Shown here one piece after another: positions 19,750 through 32,628 of a stretch of 36,978 bases of DNA. Within the stretch, counting starts at the first letter, position 1, and each line of letters opens with the position of its first letter. The translations under genes were made by a program, and so were the position numbers. This DNA comes from Echinostoma caproni. Lineage: Eukaryota; Platyhelminthes; Trematoda; Plagiorchiida; Echinostomatidae. The stretch is from NCBI GenBank assembly GCA_900618425.1, contig UZAN01040085.1, positions 48,149 through 85,126 of the forward strand, in the 5' to 3' direction. The notes under the pieces were generated by a model. The model was not told where the DNA came from. It searched no databases and saw only the letters and a list, made by a program, of their open reading frames with translations.

Positions 19750-22220
19750 TTTACAATTCAAACCCAATGTAATATTTTTAAAACTTTTCTAAAGAAAAGT
19801 GTTTGGAATTTCATACTGGGTGGCAGTTAAAACGACTAAATGAGGTTTCTTGAGCTCGAGAGTTGAAAAGAGTTTCACTTTGACACCCAATGAAATCCAG
19901 ATGTAATAAGATGTTAGAATGACTCTCTCATCAGTTTTCAGTTGCCTTATGTAATACGATCTCATCTGAATCCCTATTCGGCTAGCCCATTATGTTTTAT
20001 ACTTTTTTCGGAGGTGTCAGTACCAAGCACGGTGATCTGAAAATCTGTCCCTAATTAAGGAGTCGCAGAAATCGCTTGGTAATTCAAAACGTTTTATGCA
20101 CGATAATAGTATCACATCTCCATTACATAAAGCCAACTGCCGAGATTTGACGTAACCAGTAAAACAAAACAGAGGTATCAAGGGATCAATGCTATTACAC
20201 AAGATAGGCCATTTTGATTTAGTCCTCGAATATTCACGACCGTGCTCATACTACAATGACCAATGTAGTCCGTTATTTCACGATCAAACCGATTCGATCA
20301 TGGAAAAGCAGTAAATTGAAAAATCCAACAACTCTATAGCTAAATGCCTTTTAATCAAATGTAACATGGTTGGGTAGTTTTAATCATGAGCCACAGTGAT
20401 TTTCGACGGTTTGACGTAAACTTTTCTATGAGACACGTCCTTCAGCAAACTCATCGCTAAAGATTGTTCAATATATATCACAAGCGTTTGCTATATTCTG
20501 CGCTCTCGTTGGTTTTCCTTTGAATGGTAGTATTTTCTAATAGCTGAAGGAAAATAATTTGTTTGAATGGCCAAACTACGAGATCGGTTGTATCAATGTA
20601 TAGTTAGCGATGTTGTGTGAAAGTTCTAAGTGAAACAGAAAATCTTTCAATTTATTATTCTACTGGCAAGTTTTTATTTAAAATAATTTTCTCGTTTTTT
20701 TCGTGTCTTCCTGAAACTTGAATATTTCTAAAACAATTAAAAAGTAAAAAAGTTTAAATGACGTTGCCATATCAGTTGAGGTTAGGTCCCGGGGGTGGGT
20801 GACGGTGCTAGGGGAGAGCAATCAGGTGAAACTAATCCGGAACTCACTGTGATGGCCATTGAGATATCACCTTCAATGTTTCAGATTTCTAACAAACAAT
20901 GGGTCTCACTAAAAAAACTCCTAGAATGAGGTCCCAATTGTTCTGACGGATAATGCTTCGTTAAGCAACTCCCATGAGAGAATGCAAACGAGGATTGAAC
21001 TGAATTTCTCGCGATCAAGGACCACTTGTGCAGCCTAATATGGAGTGGTTGATGGGGCCAAAGGACCGGGATATAAAATGATCAGTATTAACGAACAAAA
21101 TATCTAAGAGAGAGACGCGATCCTTTTAGAATTCATATAAAATCCACAAAACTTGCAATGGTTTACTTAGTTCAAAACTGTACGCATCGTGTGGAAAGGA
21201 AAAAGTCTCCCGGAGCCATTCTCCCTAAGATCCTGGACAGTTCCAGCTAAGTTGCCGTTTTCTATCCGCAGTTTTCAGTGCAATACACTGAATCACGCTA
21301 ATCTCCAGGATGAAAGATTAGCATTGTTTATTTGTTGCCGGTGATTAGTTCGTGTAATCCGCCGCAAATGACAACACTTGGGAAATGAATGATAAATCAA
21401 CCGTATTGTGCGTCTCAAACAAACTGCGACAACTGTGAATGTTATTCCATGTTATGCGCATTTCATATGCGATACAGTACTTTTTGGATGAATAAAAAAG
21501 AGCAACAGACAGATGTTTGTCGTGATTGGGAAACGCCATTAATCCGTACTACTTGTATCCCCTCAGGGGCCGAATTCATGAAACATGGGGTTCGGTGGTC
21601 AAAACTCTTTCTCTTAGCTTTACTGTGCCCATTCAGAACGTTGATCAAGGGTTAGCTCTTTTGATCTTCACTGATGCCACTTACTGTTTTCTGCATGCAA
21701 GGACTCCAACAATCATCTAATTTGCAGTAATTGAACGCGGTTGTCAAACGACCTCGGTATTGATTCACCAAATGTTCAGTGGGGTTAAAAACAAGTTTTG
21801 TTTCATGTGATCATCATCATTGTTTTGCTGAAACAGTATCATCTTCCCTTTATATAAGTTTTCCGATTACCACCTCGTACACCCGTGTTCTAACAATTTC
21901 CGATTCTCAAGTTCAATCAATAATTTGGTCCTTTATGGACAGTTAAATTGGATTCATACTGCACACCTGACTACAAGATCACTGACTGGACTGCTCCACC
22001 ATGTCTATGGATGATAGCAGAGCATTGAGCTTGTATTTTTCCCGAATTCGGTCTAACCCTGACGATTATTGCCTGACTGAACGAGTTGATATAACTGCAA
22101 AACGTTTACTTGGATGGGATTGTCCTATACTGTTTTTCCATACCTCACGTCAGCTCAGAATAGCATTTTGGTCATCTTCAGTCAAATTTGTCTCTGAAGC
22201 AAGGCTTTCCCTAGATTATT
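19750..22220. other. Mostly featureless; one weak exon candidate
   Basis: A minus-strand frame at 20017-20136 (after CTCGGCAG, 39 codons plus TGA, LALCNGDVILLSCIKRFEL...) is the only candidate, and weak. Several overlapping frames are open at 21389-21720 on both strands with no way to choose. A G-rich patch near 20785-20815 has only three G runs. The rest is unique-looking. Confidence 0.4.
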
Positions 22221-22224
22221 TTCA

Positions 22225-22690
22225 AAAGAAAAGACCACATTGCAATACTGCACGATTTAAGTCTACGAGGATTTCGGTGCATCTCAACTTGGCGCATACT
22301 GCAGAAAATGCAATGTTTATTTAGGGTTTTACCATGGAGAAACAAAATAAAGTAAAATACGTAAACAGGTAAAACATAAAAATGGAAAAAGTACAAAGGA
22401 CTGTCACCATTGTAAGGACAGACTAACATAAAGTTGTTTTTGCTGATACAAGCGGCCTCCATCGATTATCAGCAATCGCTTCGGCAAACTTTAGCAATTA
22501 GTCAACTTCGATTTGAATGCCATCCGGAACTCTGTGCTCCAGTTGACGTGGTTTTGCATCATCAACAAATGCCAGGCAATGGCAGGGGTCATGATAATAG
22601 TTAGCTACCAATAAAACTAGCGACAGGAGAAACAAATACATGAGCGACTCATGTGGTTGTCTGAATAGCGCATGTTCGACCAAGTCGAAG
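22225..22690 (-). mobile_element. Decayed non-LTR reverse transcriptase, copy 2
   Basis: A diverged copy of 2075-2425 in the same orientation. The minus-strand frame gives LAFVDDAKPRQLEHRVPDGI (about 22575-22510), where VDD replaces the usual ADD. It is followed 3' by NIAFSAVCAKLRC and DLNRAVL, matching AKCTMLRC and INGAVLEV of copy 1. A hydrophobic stretch upstream (LFLLSLVLLV) sits where PLLF...NDL normally precedes the box. Stops and shifts break the frame, so it is inactive. Confidence 0.6.
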
Positions 22691-22849
22691 GTTACTGAAC
22701 CGGCACCCGTTAGGGATTTTCATAGTGGTGCATGCATGCGCAATGATATTTCGATTTGCAAACCAGAGGGTGGTTGATCTCAGGAGCTTACATCGGATAT
22801 ATGGCTAATTAGCAGGTCAGTAATATTCTGTTGGAATTAGAGTTGCGTA

Positions 22850-23200
22850 ACTAAATTAATGTGAAAGTGTGTCTAATGGAAACATCCTCTGTGACTAGCA
22901 TTTCTTCCCCCAAAAAACCGACCAGGTTCCTGTTTCTTATCTCCCTTCTCCAGTTATGTCCAATCAACCATAAATTAATTGGACACGTCAAATTACCGAC
23001 TTCATGCGGATCAGTCACTAACCGCCATGAAGTGTGCAATTCGGAGAGGGAAGCGGCATAAAACAGGCTACTGGAACTGATGGTTGCATCAAAACTATTT
23101 CTGATGCACACTGTGGAGATGCAGTGTTTGTAATGTGTCTGGGACTGAACGATGTCGCTTCTATTCGGGCAGTGAATATGCACGGGCTGCCTCGATCAAC
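22850..23200 (-). repeat. Dispersed repeat R2, copy 2
   Basis: An open minus-strand frame of 110 codons includes RSDIVQSQTHYKHC, which resembles RDIVQSPKDWDRC at 16.9 kb. It lies directly upstream of reverse transcriptase copy 2 on the same strand, so it could be an earlier part of that element or a separate one. No recognisable domain. Confidence 0.35.
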
Positions 23201-23662
23201 GGTTCTGTTTGATCAGAATAGATAGAAATGATTTGAAAGTATGTGTTTCAGATAGAGATGGATTTAGGATGGTTGACCTTTCGTTCGGTAACTGAAGTGG
23301 ATTAATCTATCGGTGAACATTTTGGGATATTTTTTTCCCAATTAATTTTATGCTCATTGAAGTCTAAAGCGTAGCTAATCCGTGGGTGTGTAGTCTGAAA
23401 AACGACTTGCAGGACATATAGGGTTCAGAGCACGTACCCTTCCTCATTGCTGACGAGTCACGTGATAACGATCACCTAACCAGGGAGATGTAAGGTCAAT
23501 CTATAGAAATGAGGTAACAAATTAGAGTATAGAGTACATTTGGTCATATGCGTGTGTGTGATGATATGTGCGCAGACGTATATGTTTGAGTGTCAGAAGG
23601 AGAGGACAACAAACCTCAGCAACGGAACGGTTGGACGTGAAGGAGAGAAGATCGATATCGGA

Positions 23663-23834
23663 CGGTGGTGACACATTGGTAACGTCACCAAGTTATCCCT
23701 GCGGAGGATGATTGCTCTAATCCCACCATCACCGCCTAACGTTCCCCATTCTGTGTTGTATGTTTTATGTTGATTGGCTGTCTCCCCATTTCTGAAAAAT
23801 TGTATCAATGTGTATCCAATAAACATTGGAAACA
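23663..23834 (+). mobile_element. tRNA-derived SINE, copy C
   Basis: Shares head, body and tail with copy A: GGTAACGTCACCAA, TCCCTGCGGAGGA, CCCACCATCACCGCC, then the body with TGTGTTGTATG and GATTGG and the tail CCAATAAACATTGGAA (AATAAA 23818-23823). The B box is mutated (GCTCTAATCCC), so the copy is probably silent. Length about 172 bases against about 183 in copy A. Confidence 0.75.
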
Positions 23835-23981
23835 AAACGAAAAGAACATAAAGATATCGATTGACGTGTCCCACAGCACCTCAAGGCTCATTTTTTGGCA
23901 ATATCAAATTTAGTTCACTTTTGTTTGTAAGTTATCCTTCCTAAATTCTTTCAAATGGCTCACTGATTCTGTTCGATTTAG

Positions 23982-24031
23982 GCAGTTCGTGCAGGGTGAT
24001 GCATCTATTCTTGCATACGTCGTTTTTTCAG
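23982..24031 (+). CDS. Candidate 50-base internal exon
   Basis: A strong acceptor (GATTCTGTTCGATTTAG) and a perfect CAG|GTGAGT donor bracket 50 bases. Read in phase 1/1 they give QFVQGDASILAYVVFS; one other frame is also open. Nothing in frame was found to join it nearby. Splice signals are excellent, coding evidence is thin. Confidence 0.3.
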
Positions 24032-24066
24032 GTGAGTATTGGAGGACTTGATTCAATTAAAAGGGT

Positions 24067-24240
24067 GAATTCGTCGTGTATATAGCAAATGAAGCGTGAA
24101 CTGAAAAGCTAGGAGTCACCAGACAGCAGAATGGTAAGGAGCTATTCTGGAATGATGTATACCCCATCTTGTGATGAACTGAATTGAATTTTACGATAGA
24201 GTACTGTTGTAGACCACCAAAGTGCGTGGAATATCAAAAT
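24067..24240 (+). repeat. Dispersed repeat R1, copy 2
   Basis: 24091-24125 matches 15422-15456 at about 29 of 35 bases. What follows (about 24127-24240) may be the part hidden by the gap at the first copy. End point not known. Confidence 0.5.
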
Positions 24241-27200
24241 TACTGGGTACAGTTCGAAGGCAACTTATTTTACTGAATGAATTAACGTGAATCACAGTAT
24301 CCAAATCTCCCCACTTGGAATGCCCACAGGTTATTATTTAAAAAACCACAATGTTATGACATGGATCAAAGTAACAACCATGATGGCTTCATGATTCAAC
24401 GGTAAAATGTGATGTGAACTGGTGGTTGATTGGTTTAAACCGTTAGTATTTATCGGACACAGGTACCAGTTTCGACTTTTGTGTAAACTTTGCACTATTA
24501 CCGATTCTTCCCTCACAATGATTTCGTTCTTCCGATTCTTGAAAGAGAGGTAAATAATTCTGCGGATATCTTAGGTCTTCTACGCGAACCCCAATTATGT
24601 GCCATTCTTCGAGGCTCATTTAGCTCGTCATTCAGTAGACTGTAGCAAATGTTAGTCAGTTAAATTCCAGATAATGTGACTCAAATTTCTGTTCATTTGA
24701 TCATGTATTGTGACATATCTGTGAAGCGCTTATGGTTCACAGCGTCCGTTACTTGAATCTTTTCTCTGTTTACATGATATGTAGAATTAAGGGACATACC
24801 ACGGATGAAGAAATTCGGTTAATGCCCCCAGATTCTCCAACCAGCAAGCTTTTCACGCTGTAAATATCAACTTATGCTTCCCGAAATAACGTAGTGTATC
24901 TTCTCTCGACACATAATCAACTCCTTGAGGCAAAAGCAATGGGTCACTGATTTTCATTTGCCATTCTATGTAAAAGAACAGCTTCAACTTCGTAAAGGGA
25001 TGAATTATAGGGGACAACAAGAAGTATTTAGTGATCCAAATGAACCGAAAATTGGTTCTTCCAATACTTTTTCGATATCCTTAAATCTGCTCTAATCCAA
25101 ATACTGTCTGTGTGTGGCAATATAACATTGAAGCTGAAAAAGTCCAACTTTAGGGGGCACGAATTGACCAAAGCCTTTCTACTTGCGAAAAAAAGATTGT
25201 AACAAGATAACTGAGAGGGTGAGTCAAAATTGGGTATGTTCTACACTCTCTTAACAGCTGTTAGATTTCTTTTAATCTAATCCAATTATCCCAAAGGCAT
25301 CGTGAGATGGTGTGTGATGCAAATATGTGGGTTTGTTCATTATACTTGGAAGTCAGAATTTCGTTGAGTTGCACACAGCCATTAGGAATCGCCTTGACCA
25401 AGTCGCGGATCTCCCACTGGCCAACTTTTGGCAGATTAGTTCACACTACATGACAAGCAAACATAACAAAACAATCCGAAATGTGTTTGTAGTGTTTCTT
25501 TAATTTTTCGGATTTCCCGATGCAGGTTAATTCCTATTAGTACGCCTGGTCTAGGTCAAGGCTAGAAATTTTACTCCTACTCACCAATGGCGCATACAAA
25601 TCACCAGCACGCGGAATCGGATGGTGTTCCAACACGGCTTCCTTGCCAGTTGCTCATTTGCAATCACCACGTATTCACACTGAAGTGTCTGATTTTTGAC
25701 GGGCTCAGTGTACGTGCTGCTAAGTCTGCGTGTCCATGAAGTCACATTTCTTGTTCGAATTTTGGTCTGTTAGAAAACGGTAATCTGCGAGCTTTCAAAA
25801 CTCCGCAGTGAGCCTCTTTGTTTGCCCAGTTTGTGGTTTTAGAACCCAGAGGAAAATTGATTAACACCTTCCAAGTGATTTATCAACTATAACAGTGGAA
25901 TTTCAACCTAGTAGATCCATTCCTTCATTCCATGTAGCTATGGTTCATTCGAACGTACACACAACTAGAACAGTTATAGGGTGGCTCGTATACACTAGTG
26001 ATATCACGTATAGTAGCTCTTATTGAGGTATTTGGGGAAGATATTTTGATCGATGATGCTCGTCACCGATGATCTAAGTTTCGTTCCAGTTGAGCTTACT
26101 GTCTTCTATCAAAACCAGTCGAACACGGATTCTGTTGTTCGAGGCTAGGATAGTCCATTTTAAGCCGAGNCCTATTCAAATGTTGCTGTTGGTACATCAT
26201 TTTAACAAAAATCGGGGAGGGCCTGTTGAATATACATGACAAAGTCGTTGACGGTCTCCCCCGATAGTATAAAGTGAAAAAGGTTAGCGTGCACATTTAC
26301 TCGAAGACCCCACATTCCATCAAGCAACAAAAAGGACTATTTTTGGAATAATTCCTCATGTAAGTCGATCCTTCAAGTGTCTTCGACCTTCCGAACCAAG
26401 CTGTTGTTGCCAATTCATGATCCATCGAATGGTACGGTGGGACCTGATGCCCAAACAGTGTAATATCCTCACACAAGTGTGCATTTAGACGAAACAACCG
26501 GCAAAGGTTTGCTCACCCTTAGCGGGCATTATTCCTCGAAAATTTGTAGTAAAAAGGCGATGAAACATCATACGTTTCGCATCGTCAACCCGAAAGATGG
26601 AAAGGATTTAAATCTTCATGCTATCTTCGAAGTGTTACTGCAATAAATTTGTCAAGAAAACGCAAACACCATTTAACCAGCATTTGGTTTGTAAATTATT
26701 TTGACCTTTTTGAGAAAATTAACACTTCAGAATGTTTTCAATCTTTCATGATTGAAGATGTCCAAGCTGCTGTTTTTTATGGAAATTCTGAAATCCGTCT
26801 TCATACGTTCTGATTATACGTTTTCTAAAGACAAAATCGATCAGTTAGGCGGTCGGTGGAACCACATGTATAAACATCACAAAGGTGATATATACGTACT
26901 CTCGAACGGAGATCACTGGTGATGGACGGTGATGCAAATTACCCTGGGAAATGTCTTACACAATCAACCTTGACACAGCGGGGGCATTCATCCGCAAAGT
27001 AAATTGACTGTGTAAAAAGTGGAATAATTTAACGTTGATAAGGAAGCAAACAAGTGTATGCAATTAACTGAATCACTGAATCAGAACAGTATTGTGCATA
27101 GATGGAGAGATTCGACAGTTTGCCAGAAACCACAGTAACCGAGAAAAATACTGTTGCCCTCGATTAAAAGAGGGCAAATCCTGAAGAGGATCAAGATCAT

Positions 27201-27960
27201 TTGTCAACGTTCAAGAATGGTGGAGCGATGTTGCCAGATTGGTGACCTATTCCTGGATTGGTGTGCCGTGATCAACTGAATGGGACTATAACAATTAAAT
27301 GTGATTGTGAACGAACAATATGCAGCTCATATAAACAAATTAAATAAATTCGAACCGGATTTTGACCATGTTTCAGCAATATGAGTTGACGAGCGTAAAT
27401 CAGTCGGTTTCCAGCGAATCTAAATGACAAGAGCGTTGCGGAAGACTTCACAATTCGATCTACTTTACAGCCCCCTGGTTTATAACATAACCCTTTTGAG
27501 TCATTTTAAGTACCTCGTTCAACATATCCATAATCGGTTAGGTAGTCAGATCGTTCTTATTAGAGTTCCGCTAACTAATGTATGCACGCTACCGCCAGTT
27601 GCGTCGGGCACAGTTTACTGATGGCATTACTTTTCATTGAAGAGTAGAGTAATAAGAAATGCTCAAATCCCACTGGCTAAACCAGAACTACCACAGTACA
27701 CGACGCCGATGAGAATTATCCTAGCATATTATATCCACCTATTTTAATTGCACGGTAGAAATGTTGTTTATATCCCTGACTAAATTTCAATCTTACGAAA
27801 GCTTTACACCAGTCAAATGGTTGGTCACTTAGCAAGTTAAAAACAACAGGCAAACGTGATTCGTGCACACACATGACAGTCCTAGACATCCGGCTTGATC
27901 GAGCGTTGCTGATAGAAAATCCCGCGACATATGGAACAAACGTATTGTCGGGTACCGGAA
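24241..27960. other. No supported gene over 3.7 kb
   Basis: Only chance-length frames on both strands (for example a plus-strand frame at 27424-27621) and one N at 26170. A segment near 26930-26965 faintly resembles a SINE head. I see no exon chain, repeat pair or RNA gene that I can defend. Confidence 0.5.
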
Positions 27961-27971
27961 GAGTGCGTGCA

Positions 27972-28160
27972 TCAATTTTTCTTTTGCTTGTGTAAGGGTG
28001 TATCTTTGAGATATTTATTAAACCTTTGAATTTGTGGGTAAAATAAAACCAGAACTTGAATCACGCTGTCCAGTTTTGTGGTTTCAATCTCTTCGGAGTA
28101 ACCCCGACCCCTGCAGCTCTCGTTGAACGCGGTGGAACACCCGCCATAACTGAGTTTCAT
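27972..28160 (-). CDS. Weak candidate exon, unknown
   Basis: Minus-strand ATG at 28160 (A at -3, in-frame TGA just upstream) opens 62 codons (MKLSYGGCSTAFNESCRGRG...). Base composition is GC-richer than the flanks. No good donor or polyadenylation signal was identified. Confidence 0.22.
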   Translation of the reverse strand: MKLSYGGCSTAFNESCRGRGYSEEIETTKLDSVIQVLVLFYPQIQRFNKYLKDTPLHKQKKN

Positions 28161-28216
28161 ACTTCACATCTGAGACACGTTATCAGTTAAGCAAGATTGA
28201 CGGGGTTAACGACAAA

Positions 28217-28403
28217 TCACCGTACAAGACACAGGAACTGGTGACCCGACTTGTCAGTTAGAGTGAGACTGATTTGTATCGGGCCGGTACGCGTTGTGCA
28301 ACAAACCAGCCGCGACCACGACAAGCCAAACCCTGCTTTGTCGCAAGACCCTCTTTGATGCAAATATGAAGGATATTTCAGAGCAAGAAAACAAAGGTCA
28401 CAA
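28217..28403 (-). CDS. Candidate 3'-terminal exon, Cys-rich
   Basis: Minus strand: acceptor AACACTCCTAG (ct at 28404-28405 plus), one leading base, 61 codons, TGA at 28219-28217. The peptide has six Cys (CDLCFLALKYPSYLHQRGSC; LVCCTTRTGPIQI), and the DNA is GC-richer than its flanks. Possibly secreted or zinc-binding, but no motif fits. Family unknown. Confidence 0.28.
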
Positions 28404-28779
28404 CTAGGAGTGTTGTTGGAAATTAATGTAAGCATCACGTGACTAGTGCGTAAACTACCCACGATTTAGTGGAAGACCAGACAATGCACTTGAGTTTATA
28501 TTTTGCGCACAGCAGGGGAGGGACGGGTTCGGTGATTGTGGCAGACGTTTGTGAGCGCACTCAATGAGAACACAGCTTCACTGTTGACTGCTATTCCCGA
28601 CAAAAACAGTAGCCGTCAAAATAAAATGACACGACTTCGCAGTCTCTCACTGCGTTGTAGGTCAATTTAACCGGGCAGTGAATAAAATTGTGAGTCATTT
28701 CAGCAGGATCAAGTCAGTGCATTCATTCAGTGCGCAATTTTGTCTCATAGGGAGACCGCAAACACCGAACGTGTATACG

Positions 28780-29253
28780 CTACAGTCCAATTCGATCACC
28801 ACAAGTTGGGAGTGAGCATTGAATGGCTACAGTAGCCCGCAGTATTTTGGTCAGTGATCCGAAGTCGTGTGGTCTAAATCGTTCAATCAGACCTAACAGT
28901 TCACACCGTTTACAACTCCGCTGCTTCCAATTTGAGCGAATAGACTTTGGAAGCACGGGAACTGGGTTTGTGTTGTCACTTTTTGTGCCTCTCGGGTGCA
29001 AAAGCGAATAGTTTCGAAGAACATATTGAACATAACGTTGATTTGGACTGATTCAGAATCAGAGATTACAGGCGAAGGCGTATCTGCTATTAGAATAAGG
29101 AGTAAGCACTTCAGTTCAATTCCACGATCGCTCTGTAGAGCCTGTATACACGGATGTATAATCATAGACCGGATCATTGTGGCTTATTTCACGGTACTTG
29201 AAGATAGGAAAACCCAAAGTAATAACTTTTATCAAATAAGAGGGAAAAAGTAA
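28780..29253. other. Overlapping open frames on both strands
   Basis: At least two plus-strand and two minus-strand frames are open here. One plus-strand segment, from the CAG near 29060 to a GTAAGC near 29101 (SEITGEGVSAIRIR), has both splice signals. I cannot choose among them, so no single gene is called. Confidence 0.3.
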
Positions 29254-29259
29254 TATCTT

Positions 29260-32200
29260 CTGATTCTAAGTGTTTATGACAACGAACGTTTCTCAAATAT
29301 TGCTCGCTGTCCTTGAAATAAGAAATATTGTATGCCTGATTCAACGATACTGTTTGATGATTTCCGTAGGAAGGATCTATTTGGAGTCATTCTACTGTTA
29401 CAGGTATATGAAAAAGAAAACCACAGTTGTAATTAGGAGTCGATATGAGTGAGGAAGAATAAAATAATTATCTGCTGACTATTTTCATAGTCCGAAGCTG
29501 TCAATGCATAAGAGATGAGCCACAAGCTGAATTCCGTTCCATCTGATAGGAGAACCAGATCCATTGGTAATTGGTGACAATATGTAATAAACTGTATGCT
29601 GTGGGTGGTCTTAGTATTGTGATCAGCAAAGGTGACGTCATTATTGATGAAAATATATCGCTTTGTGCGACCAAGGTGCGCTTGCTACCCCACGTGATTC
29701 CTTGGGGAGATTCTCCAATTCGGTATTCTTGCTAATGGATGATCTTGCATATTTTTGTCATCCTAACTTTCGAAATGGGGCTTGCGCAGCGTGGTAACAG
29801 ATTCCACGGATGGGGTTGTGCCGTATTGGTTATTAAGCCTTGTCGAGGGTCATCATGTGATAGGCTAAAATGTTAAGGATTCTCTTCAATATAGTGGAAG
29901 AATCTCTCTAACCACCGTTGTCGCAGAATTCACATGCCAAAGCCACCCAGCACTTACTGATATGTATCCACATATATCGCTGAATTTATGAAGTGTTGCC
30001 TAAGTCTGGTGGGAGTCCACATGGTTAATTATTTATGTCACGCCAAAGCCGTCAAATTTCGCTCCAAATTTGGGACAAAACGATTCTCGCGTGCATTTTA
30101 CTCCCGTTGGAAAATAGATTGCGAGAAAACAGTCGCGGCAGAATGATGAGAATTGGACTTGTTTTTCCATGGCTGTCACACATTTTTGTTCGGACGGGTG
30201 ACAAGTTTGATCTGATTCCGAATTGGTCCACAAAATCTAAAGCTTCCAAATGAACTCCTACAATTACGACCTTCAATTCACACATACACACACACACATA
30301 GATGCACATACCAAATGCTGTAATCATCGTCGACTGGAGTGCCTAGAACGCCGTTGAATTTGCTAGGTGTGTCGCGCTTTGAATTTGGGCAACTGGCAGA
30401 TTCAGTACTGGTTTGCGACTGGAAATCGAACATAGTATGTTTTGTGAACTACGCGGATAGAATAGCTCACTGTCAGATCGGAACGAAGGTGGCTGGCTCA
30501 TGAAAGAACAGTAGTCGTTTGAAAAATGATTGTTCTTTAAATCAAATCGGAGTGATAATTGAACCAGAATCGTCAATATGTTTCGTGGGATCACGACCGG
30601 AACAAAAAGGAACAAAGCTGGACGCCGCAGGAATTTTCAGTGCGTATACATCTGAAACGTATGGGTGCAGAGCAGATTCACCATTGATGCAATTCTTCAA
30701 CAATCCGGAATGGGTTTGTGTCTCTGCCGGGACTCTAATCGCATAGCTTCCCTGTGAGTGTTCGAATGTCCCTCAGGAACCACAGAATCGACCGTTAAAC
30801 ACAATGAGCTCACAACTCACATATTCCATTCATTTATTAAGTTCGCCCGTGAACAGAAATTGAATAATTTCGGATGAGTGCTTAAAACTGGAAAAAGAAA
30901 ACGCATCTCGTACATCTTGTCAGCTTGTATGGAAAACGTTCACGGCAGAGTAATTTAGGATGTTAGTATAAAAGAATGCCCGAAGCATTTGGCCTGTAAA
31001 ACGAGAACAGAAAGCAGACGCTGTTGTTGTTGAGTCTGTGTAGACTCAATCATTAGTAATCAAAGTCCTTTTTATGAAGAGCACATTTCCAGGGGGTTTA
31101 TTGGTAAGAAAGAAAAATCCAGTCTCGGAGTGACTGATCATGTCTAAGTCGCGAAGTTGGTATATCTCACCAACTATCGGGTTGATCCGAAAGTGGAACA
31201 GTAGGAAATGTCAAAATTTTATTTTAAATCGCCCGTAAAATCTGAGTGCAATAATTGGTTCAATATTATCCCGATTGTCAACTCGGAAACTTGTTGCTGA
31301 CAAAAATTACAAATGACGAACTCGAGAATTCCGCAAGAATTGAATTGCCCACTGCCGGATTACATGTCAAGTCGAACCTGAGTAAAAGTGATAAATAATT
31401 GGGGACCGTGATAGACTTGATAATTCTACCTTGAGTTTTGCTGTTATTGGTCACACGCGTTTGGACTTCCTCTTCCCATCAAGACTTATCTTAAATCACA
31501 GGTATCTTCACAAGGAAATTTTGTCGACTATTATTCTAGGCTAGAAACTAACTTTGGTAGCACAATATAGGTTGTTACCGCAGATTCTCAATGGGAATAA
31601 CATTCCTAACAGTGCATATCCCACCTGACCTATTGGAACAGGCTCAAATAATCGGGAATAATCTGAAAGGCTTTAACAGATTTGTCAATTCTAACTAGTC
31701 ACTGAAACGAACACACTTGTATTTCCTTGTAGTCAAACCATACAGTTTGAAGAAGTCTTTAGTCAAATTTAAAAAGAACATGTGTTCTCCAGTTGTGTTC
31801 GAATGAAGGGATCATATCATACAATCAGAAAAACTTTTCTCGATCAAGTTATGTTCATGTATTTTTGTGTTTGTGTGTGACCGTGTGCGCGTGCACGTTG
31901 TAGTCCAAGCTAAGTTCCGATTCAACGCCGTTCTTTTATAGCTTCAAGCAGAAGCAAAACATGGTACGACAAAGGCATACACACACAAAGAACACAACCA
32001 GCCACAAAATGTTGGTTTATTTATGCCAATTCGGTGAGCTGTTCGCTCCCTGATTTTCACTTTCGATAAGGTGAATGTATTTTTCGGCAACGTTTACAAA
32101 TCAGAGAGTATGCAGCACTTGTGATGCTGGTTGGGGGCTATCTACAGGAATCGTCTTTACGCGGTACCGATCGATAGCTTCGTTTCATGAGCTATTAGTC
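29260..32200. other. No supported gene over 2.9 kb
   Basis: Frames at 30035-30253 (plus), 30343-30496 (minus, terminal-exon-like with a TTTCATGAG acceptor) and 30519-30746 (plus) are within chance length and overlap on opposite strands. No firm call. Confidence 0.45.
30279..30298. repeat. (CA)n microsatellite
   Basis: About 20 bases of CA with one T interruption. Confidence 0.85.
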
Positions 32201-32352
32201 AGTGGTTAGGATTTATTCAAACAATCAGTCATATAATAACCCTTGCCAACCTAAAGATTTTTATTTTTATTGGATGTTTTCTTCTTTTTTCAATACTGCA
32301 ATGTTCTGGGTTTCGCGATTTGAGACCGAGGACCTGAGACTGTCTAAAAGGA

Positions 32353-32500
32353 ATGACCGTTCGAGTTGGGGCTCGGGTTGCATCCGCGTTCGTCGCCAGA
32401 TGCCCTCATGGAGCAGAACCGTCGTGGGTAGCACAGATCGAGCACATGCAATATTACGGTAGAGTCCGGGCCAAATCGTTACGAATACGACCATTGAGTT
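32353..32500. other. GC-rich patch
   Basis: About 150 bases clearly richer in G+C than the flanks, with CpGs, and open in two plus-strand frames (for example VASAFVARCPHGAEPSW). It could be an old coding repeat or exon. Neither splice sites nor family is clear. Confidence 0.3.
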
Positions 32501-32628
32501 CAATAAGGGTAATGGATAGGTTCATTTGCAAAGTTACCCGAAATTCTATTCCACTTTCATTCCTTCTGTCTGCCGTTCAAACGTTTCTTCTTTATCCTTG
32601 AAACTGTATAACTGGTTTCGACCTGAAG

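Noticed and set aside
20785..20815. Second G-quadruplex
   Set aside because: Only three G runs of three or more within the required spacing.
26930..26965. Fifth SINE copy
   Set aside because: Only a loose match (GCAAATTACCCTGGGAAATG) with no B box, body or tail.
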